A stretch of 64,000 bases of DNA. It comes from Eurosta solidaginis (Eukaryota > Arthropoda > Insecta > Diptera > Tephritidae). This document shows positions 58,499 through 64,000 of the stretch, piece by piece; positions within the stretch are counted from its first letter, which is position 1; each line of letters begins with the position of its first letter. The notes under the pieces are model-generated. The model did not search any database and was not told the DNA's origin. It saw only the letters and a program-made list of their open reading frames with translations. The DNA lies in contig NC_090322.1 of NCBI RefSeq assembly GCF_040869045.1, positions 278,406,662 to 278,470,661 of the forward strand, read 5' to 3'. The position numbers and the translations under genes are program-made.

Positions 58499-59911
58499 GG
58501 TGCAGTGAAATAACTCCCAAATGAAATAATCCCCAATAAAATTTCTTTGGGAGTTATTTCATGATTTTTTGAGATTGAGAGTTTTTTCATTTTTATTGGG
58601 ACTTACTTCATTTTTTGTAACTCAGGCATTGGGAGTTATTTCATTTTTGTTGGGAGTTATTTCATTTTCTTAAAAATACAATTTTATCAAACTTTGACGT
58701 TCTTCTAGCAGTTTCTATGGGTCGGCTATACATTAAGGGACCAATTGGTTTTATTCGTAAACCAAATAGGTTTGAAGTTTGAAATTTTGCACATAGGTTC
58801 TCTGGGAGTTCCCCAACGAGAATCAGTAAGTAATTTTTAATTATTATTAACAATTTACTAGTAATTAATAATTCAATTTATCATGGTATAACTATCACCT
58901 TTTATCTACATGCGAACACTTTCACAAGAATTTTATACATAAGTACACTTTATAATGTTTATAAAACCACAATCAACTATTTTCATTTGTTTAAATTTGC
59001 GTATTATTGTAAAATTTAATGATTTATTTGTTTAATTGCCGCGAACACAAGCATACAGCCATTTTATCTAATTCACTGCTTGCTTGGTGGTACCAGATGC
59101 TTTAAATTGTTCCAACGAATGAAAAATTTTTAAATAGTACCAACGAGGAAAATGGACCTTTTTCATTCAACTCTATTTATTTATTTTACAAAAAAAATAG
59201 AAAATTTGTAATAAAAAATCGCGCGATGCACAGTAATTCTGCGTAGAACACCTTTCTGCATAAGCGGCCTTCGGACGCGCTTATAAAAAATAACCCTGGG
59301 CTACGCCATGCCAAGTCCGGGTGTGTGGTATAACCGTAGTACACCCTTCTGCATAGAAGGACATGACCGTGGCGGTAGCCACGGTTATACCACACACCCG
59401 GACTTGGCATGGCGTAGCCCAGGGTTTTTTTTATAAGCGCGGCCGAAGGCCGCCTATGCAGAAAGATGTTCTACGCAGACTTGTTCCTTTTATTTTTTAC
59501 TTTTAATAAATTATGTTAATTTCATTAAAAAAAAAAATACGATTTTTTAAAAGAAATTACGTTTACTTCGACGACACTATTCAAGTTTTCTTGTAATTGT
59601 AACTTTTACATATATGTACATAATAGTTTGCTGTATTTTTCAAATCTCATTGTAACTTATTATATAGTTTAAAGATACCATTTCAAATTTTGATTTGGGA
59701 TTTATTTTATTTTTTTGGGACTTATTTCATTTGTGAGTTATTTCATTTTTTTGGGACTTGTGGTTTCATTATGAAATAACTGGTAAATATTGGGAGTTAT
59801 TTCATTTCATTCTTTGGGAGTTATTTCATTTATTAAAGTTGGAAGTTATTTCATTTTTATTGGGACTTATTTCATGGGAGTTATTTCATTTTGGAGTTAT
59901 TTCACTGCACC
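58499..59911. mobile_element. 1.4 kb TIR element with 9-bp duplications and GGGAGTTATTTCATTT words
   Basis: Perfect termini GGTGCAGTGAAATAACTCC at both ends and identical 9-mers GAAAATCGC outside (58490-58498 and 59912-59920). The outer 170-230 bp on each side are packed with GGGAGTTATTTCATTT / GGGACTTATTTCATTT units. A 63-codon minus frame at 58662-58853 is the only reading frame in the left part and has no recognised domain. A 240-bp foldback is nested inside. Nine-bp duplications occur in Mutator-like and Merlin elements; the family is not assigned. Confidence 0.85.
59239..59478. repeat. 240-bp nested inverted repeat
   Basis: CTGCGTAGAACACCTTTCTG at the left is matched by the complement ending CTACGCAG at 59478. 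The GC-rich arms contain CCCTGGGCTACGCCATGCCA and GTCCGGGTGTGTGGTATAAC in both orientations. Much more GC-rich than its surroundings, so probably a separate insertion. Confidence 0.85.
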
Positions 59912-59920
59912 GAAAATCGC

Positions 59921-61470
59921 AACCCTAAATTACCAAAAATTTCCGTTTAGTGGTTAACATTTTATACGTAAAGCCACCGCTACGACATATATTTTACAAC
60001 ATAAAGTGTAAAATGTGTCACAACGCTTGCAAAAAATCACTTATTTTGAAATTATCTTAAGCTTCAACACGAACATTTGAGTGCAATTTTTTTATTAGTT
60101 TTCCGTCATAGTGCATTCTAAGCAAATATATAAAAAATCTCATTATATAAGTATGTTTATATTATGGAGGATTTGTTGTAGTTTGTCCAAAAAAAATTTC
60201 TAGGAATTTAGTGTATTTGAATAACCTTTAATAACTTTCATATAAGCCAAATAATTGTACCAATATTTTGTGTCGTAGAGGACAATATAGGTGAGGTTCG
60301 ACCGAAATCAATACAAGTTTTCTAGGCAAAATATAACTTTTTTATTCTTGGCTTCGAAAACCCCCATATCTATACTTTTGCTCTGTTGAAATTTGTATGT
60401 ATGAAGAGGGTGACCTCCGTGGGTCACGTGGCACCTAACATAAACATGTATATGTGTAATGCCGTGTGGATCAAACGAGATCACAGCAGTAATTACTTTT
60501 TTATTTTTATTATTATTATTATTTTTATTTTATTCAATAAGTTTAAAAATGGCCAATGGCGACTATTTGATAAAAAGGATTCGTAGTTTTGGGCAGTTGC
60601 CATTGAGACGAGGGACCCCAGCTTGTTGCCTAGAATGTTTCAACAAAAAGCACTCAACGTAGGTATTTAAATTTTTTACTTTTTTTTTTATTATAAAACT
60701 TTTAAAATGAATATTACATGTCGTCCGATGAATACTATATATGACCCACCAGTGGTGCACATAGTAGCGAACGTGTTAAAGTACCTTTCGTTTATGAGAT
60801 GAAACAACAAAAACATTTTCACTATGCTCCGTTGGATTTAGAATCTGGTATATGTTGAAAAAAATAATAAAAAAAGTCAAGGGTAATTTGAAATGAATTT
60901 TATATACTTAAACCGAATAAGTAAGTTACAATTTTTTACTAAAAGGGCTTGGAGAAGAAGTATTTTTATATTAAGTAGCAGACTTGGCATTGGCTTGACT
61001 TTTGTTAAAGTTTGTCTTGTTTCACTCGATTTTCGTCTCTATTTTAATCTAATCATTCAAAGTGAAATTATTAATACAAGGTGTCCCCTCGAGGTCGATC
61101 TCAATACAATTAGTTTATTTCAGAATTGTCAAGGAATGCAATCACCCCCGAACGCAATCCATGTATTCTCATTCATGGAATAACACTTTGGGACTGCAGC
61201 CTTTATTCCTCCTTGGAATAATGAATAAGCTTTTGTACTCATTATTGCTTTTTGCATTTCTCCCGTTGAATAAATAAAACTAAAAGCATTCCTCTTTTTG
61301 AATACAACGACTGAATTTTTTCATAAAAAGTGGTAGATGGAAGAGTGCATTTGTTGACTGATAGCCAATAAATATGGTAAATATTTCTCTTTACTCCCGT
61401 TTCTATTAATTTTTATCGCAAAACTAGTTTTGACAATAACGGAAGCTTACTAAGAAAGGAAGCTTCCATA
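59921..61470. other. No gene recognised
   Basis: AT-rich sequence with an (ATT)n run near 60505-60530. The short frames have no recognised domain. Confidence 0.4.
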
Positions 61471-61479
61471 TGTTCAATC

Positions 61480-61860
61480 AATTTGGAAACGGGGAGGTCG
61501 GCTCGAAAAGAAAAGGCGGCCATTATTATAATTTGGCAGCGAGATACTTCAGACGTACTTTTTTGTGAAAGCACCAAATTATGTGTATTAAAATTAAAAA
61601 TTTAAATAAAGTGATTTTCTAGATTGAACGTAAAGTGTGGAGAAAAGGACCGCCATGATATTAACGCGGATACCACAATAGCGTTTTCCCATAGCACAAC
61701 GTTGGTGTGGAGGCGGCCCCCTCCAAGAGTACAGCAGTCTTCGGCGGGTTACAAGGCGTAACGTTCTACTTTGGCTTTAAAATGGAGGACTACATGGCGA
61801 CCTGGCTTACATGGCGACCGTGACAGGACGTCGAAAGTCTAATTTTTCAGTGCTGCCTTA
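61480..61860 (+). mobile_element. Possible LTR end with tRNA-Arg-type primer site
   Basis: TGGCGACCGTGACAGG at 61812-61827 is the primer-site sequence of mdg1/412/micropia-type elements as I know them. It follows a TTACA end. AATAAA is at about 61605. The upstream GC-richer stretch could be LTR, but no second LTR or internal coding sequence is in the window. Confidence 0.4.
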
Positions 61861-62037
61861 AGCTACAGTTAGAACCAAAATTATTTTAATTTTTACATAG
61901 GCCATTTAAATTAAAATGAGCATTCAAATATTCTGAAAACTGCCATGGTGTCGGGATTAAGCTGGTTATTGCCCATTTTGGTTACATGATTTTATTTTAC
62001 ATTTTGTCTCTTCATTATTGAAAGATGCATAGCTTAA

Positions 62038-62405
62038 AAATAAAAAAATAAATGTAAGGCACGATAACCTCCGAAGAGATTTTAAGCCGAGATTCTCTTC
62101 CAATTTGCGTCGTGCTCCTATAGATTTTTTCCTACAAATTTGCGGGACGGGACCTACTTGTTTTATGCCGACTCCGAACGGCATTTACAAAGGCAGATGA
62201 GTTTTCACTGAGAGCTTTCCATGGCAGTGATACACTCGGAGTGCTTGCCAAACACTGCCGAGGAGCTACCCCGCTTAGAAAAAATGTATTCTAATTGAAA
62301 AACTTTGTTTCTAAAATTTTGATGTTGCTTTTGCCAGGTGCCTGAACTCAGGATCTTCGTTGTGGATGGCGGAGCACGCTAGCATCACACCATGGAGGCC
62401 GCCAT
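62038..62405 (-). repeat. tRNA-derived SINE, near full length
   Basis: On the minus strand: a head with GTGTGATGCTAGCGTGCTCC (A box) and a mutated B box (GAGTTCAGGCACC), then the full body to CCTTACATTTATTTTTTTA. Flanked by the 13-bp duplication ATGCATAGCTTAA (62025-62037 and 62406-62418). Confidence 0.9.
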
Positions 62406-62418
62406 ATGCATAGCTTAA

Positions 62419-64000
62419 CATATTAAAAAATCTTACAAAAAGTTGGTGATACAGCAAAGTACAGCGTATTTGAGATTTCGTCATCTGAAAAATGCAACAG
62501 ATCTGATGAAGTTGTAGTAAGCTTAGATAATTGATTTTAACGTTAGAAGGGGAAAAAAAAGTTATTATTCCTTTTTCTAAAATTGTTTATTCATTATTCC
62601 GGAATAATGATGGGTTGCCATCAAAGGAATCATTATTCGAAATGGAATGCATTCCTTAACAACTCTAGTTAGTACCAAAATTTTGTGAACCAATTTTTGT
62701 TTGCCTTGATACCTGAGAACTGATAACTCTCCAGAAAGCTGAACAAAATTAAATATGTAAAACAAAACCTACGTCATGCGTCTTTCTGACCCGCTTCATT
62801 CCATTTCTGACTTTCCACCATTTCTAATCACCTCGAAGTGTCTTTCCCTTCTCCATAGTATAAGGAATATTACCATAACCTCTTATTTCAGTATAACCCT
62901 TTTTAATGAGGAAAGTCTCATCCTTGATTCGAAGTGCGGAGTTATTAGGACGAATTGATTTGGTATTTGAATGAAAGATATATGAGCACTTTGTAATAAA
63001 TAGTGACTTTTTGTTTCAAAGACATGCAACCCTAAATTCTCAATAATTTTCCTGGGGAGCTTTTCCTTATCTCAATGCATTTTTACTGAATATTTTTTGT
63101 TCTTTTGTTACTTATCATATGGAGTGAGTACAAATAAAAAACCTGCCGAATACTTTCATGAAGTTGCCAGAGATTGCGTCTTTTCTAAAGGAGAAGAGCA
63201 AAACTTTTTTCGTAAGAAATACCCCATTTAAAAGTAGCATAATTCCCACTATGATTGAATCTTTTGTAGTTAATTTAGAGCTCATTGAATTAAAAGCAGT
63301 GAACAATGCAATGCTGTTAGGTAGAAATTTCTAATCTCATAATTTAAACGATAAAACTATGAATATACATACATATTTACCTATACTCGCATGATATATT
63401 TATGTATAACAAATTACATGCTTACATGCATACCTACATATATATGTATATGTATATATATATATAGGCCAAATATATGCATACAATTGAATGTATCCAC
63501 GTGTATACACAATCTAATAAAAAGTCAGAAATTCTCAAAATGAACACGAAACAATGGAATTATGTACATAACTGCGGTCGCATTTATTAACTACAACTTA
63601 AAGCGAAAATCGGCGAAACTAAAATAACAATTAAACACATTCAGAAGGTAATTTTTTCGACGTGACTGCGGTTGTTGAGCCATTTCCCATTGAAGAGTTG
63701 CGCATTCGCAAATTAAGTAGTACACAATTAAAAAATGTAGATATATACGTAGGTATGTGAGTATGTATGTATGTGGTATAAAATAGATTAACATGCACTA
63801 CTTGGCTATAATATATTGGGTTGGCCCTTGCTAGCGAAAAGGTTTGGGCCTCAAGAAATAAGTGAACATCCTAAAAACCTGTGGAAAAGTTATTTTAGAA
63901 AAATCTTTCCAAAACCAGTGGAATCATCATTGAGACTTTTTATCGTATACAAAATTTTAGCGGATTATGGTGGAAGTAAAAATTCAAACACCTATAGATG
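62419..64000. other. No gene recognised
   Basis: AT-rich sequence with a (TA)n/(CATA)n microsatellite block at 63363-63470 and (TATG)n near 63760. The short frames have no recognised content. Confidence 0.4.

Noticed and set aside
63814..63840. TATTGGGTTGGC resembling a mariner terminal repeat
   Set aside because: Only the first dozen bases fit, the following bases do not, and no transposase or second end is visible before the window ends.

Overview
The window is eukaryotic and almost certainly from a higher (schizophoran) fly, most likely a tephritid-like fruit fly. Evidence: the only host gene I can recognise is the first coding exon of a Bar-class homeobox gene that reads like Drosophila B-H1; the DNA is AT-rich with many (CATA)n/(TATG)n microsatellites; and the transposons are insect types (hAT, PIF/Harbinger, Ty3/gypsy, non-LTR, tRNA-derived SINE). 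The species call is inference from style, not a database match.

Layout. 1-9232 lies downstream of the B-H1 exon on its minus strand, so it is probably the first intron (at least 9.2 kb, open at the window edge). It holds a hAT copy (2567-5354), a decayed non-LTR fragment (7440-8316) and SINE pieces. The B-H1 exon is at 9233-9916 (-) and its 5' flank runs rightward from 9917. Next come a CACTG-ended TIR element carrying a SINE (11716-13439), the sister hAT copy (13808-17113, carrying a solo LTR), a PIF/Harbinger remnant (17173-17954), a degenerate non-LTR-type repeat zone (18430-20700), and a second hAT lineage (22545-26439) carrying a 2 kb element with a 130-bp tandem array. After a mostly unique stretch (27.3-31.2 kb) there is a 5'-truncated non-LTR retrotransposon with an intact 675-codon frame (31661-34160). 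Further right are a TIR element (34925-35752), a second CACTG element with a SINE (36397-37980), a second copy of the tandem-array element (39021-40779), a 220-bp palindromic hAT MITE (43687-43906), a Pif1/Helitron-type helicase remnant (45446-46222), a related 591-bp hAT element (46751-47341), a fragment of the first hAT (52090-52764), a foldback element (53116-53806), an internally deleted Ty3/gypsy element (53975-57763), a 416-bp retroposed repeat (57918-58333), a 1.4 kb TIR element with 9-bp duplications (58499-59911), an LTR-end fragment near 61.8 kb and a full SINE (62038-62405).

How the parts relate. B-H1 is the only probable host gene; everything else recognisable is mobile DNA, nearly all inactivated. 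No prokaryotic operon, CRISPR array or phage is present. The most interesting structural signals are: a ~130-bp minisatellite monomer shared by two unrelated transposon families; the 1.4 kb TIR element built from GGGAGTTATTTCATTT words around a nested 240-bp foldback; and a set of nested insertions with readable target-site duplications that give a relative chronology. Unique stretches flanking B-H1 are candidate regulatory DNA, but nothing in the sequence alone proves it.
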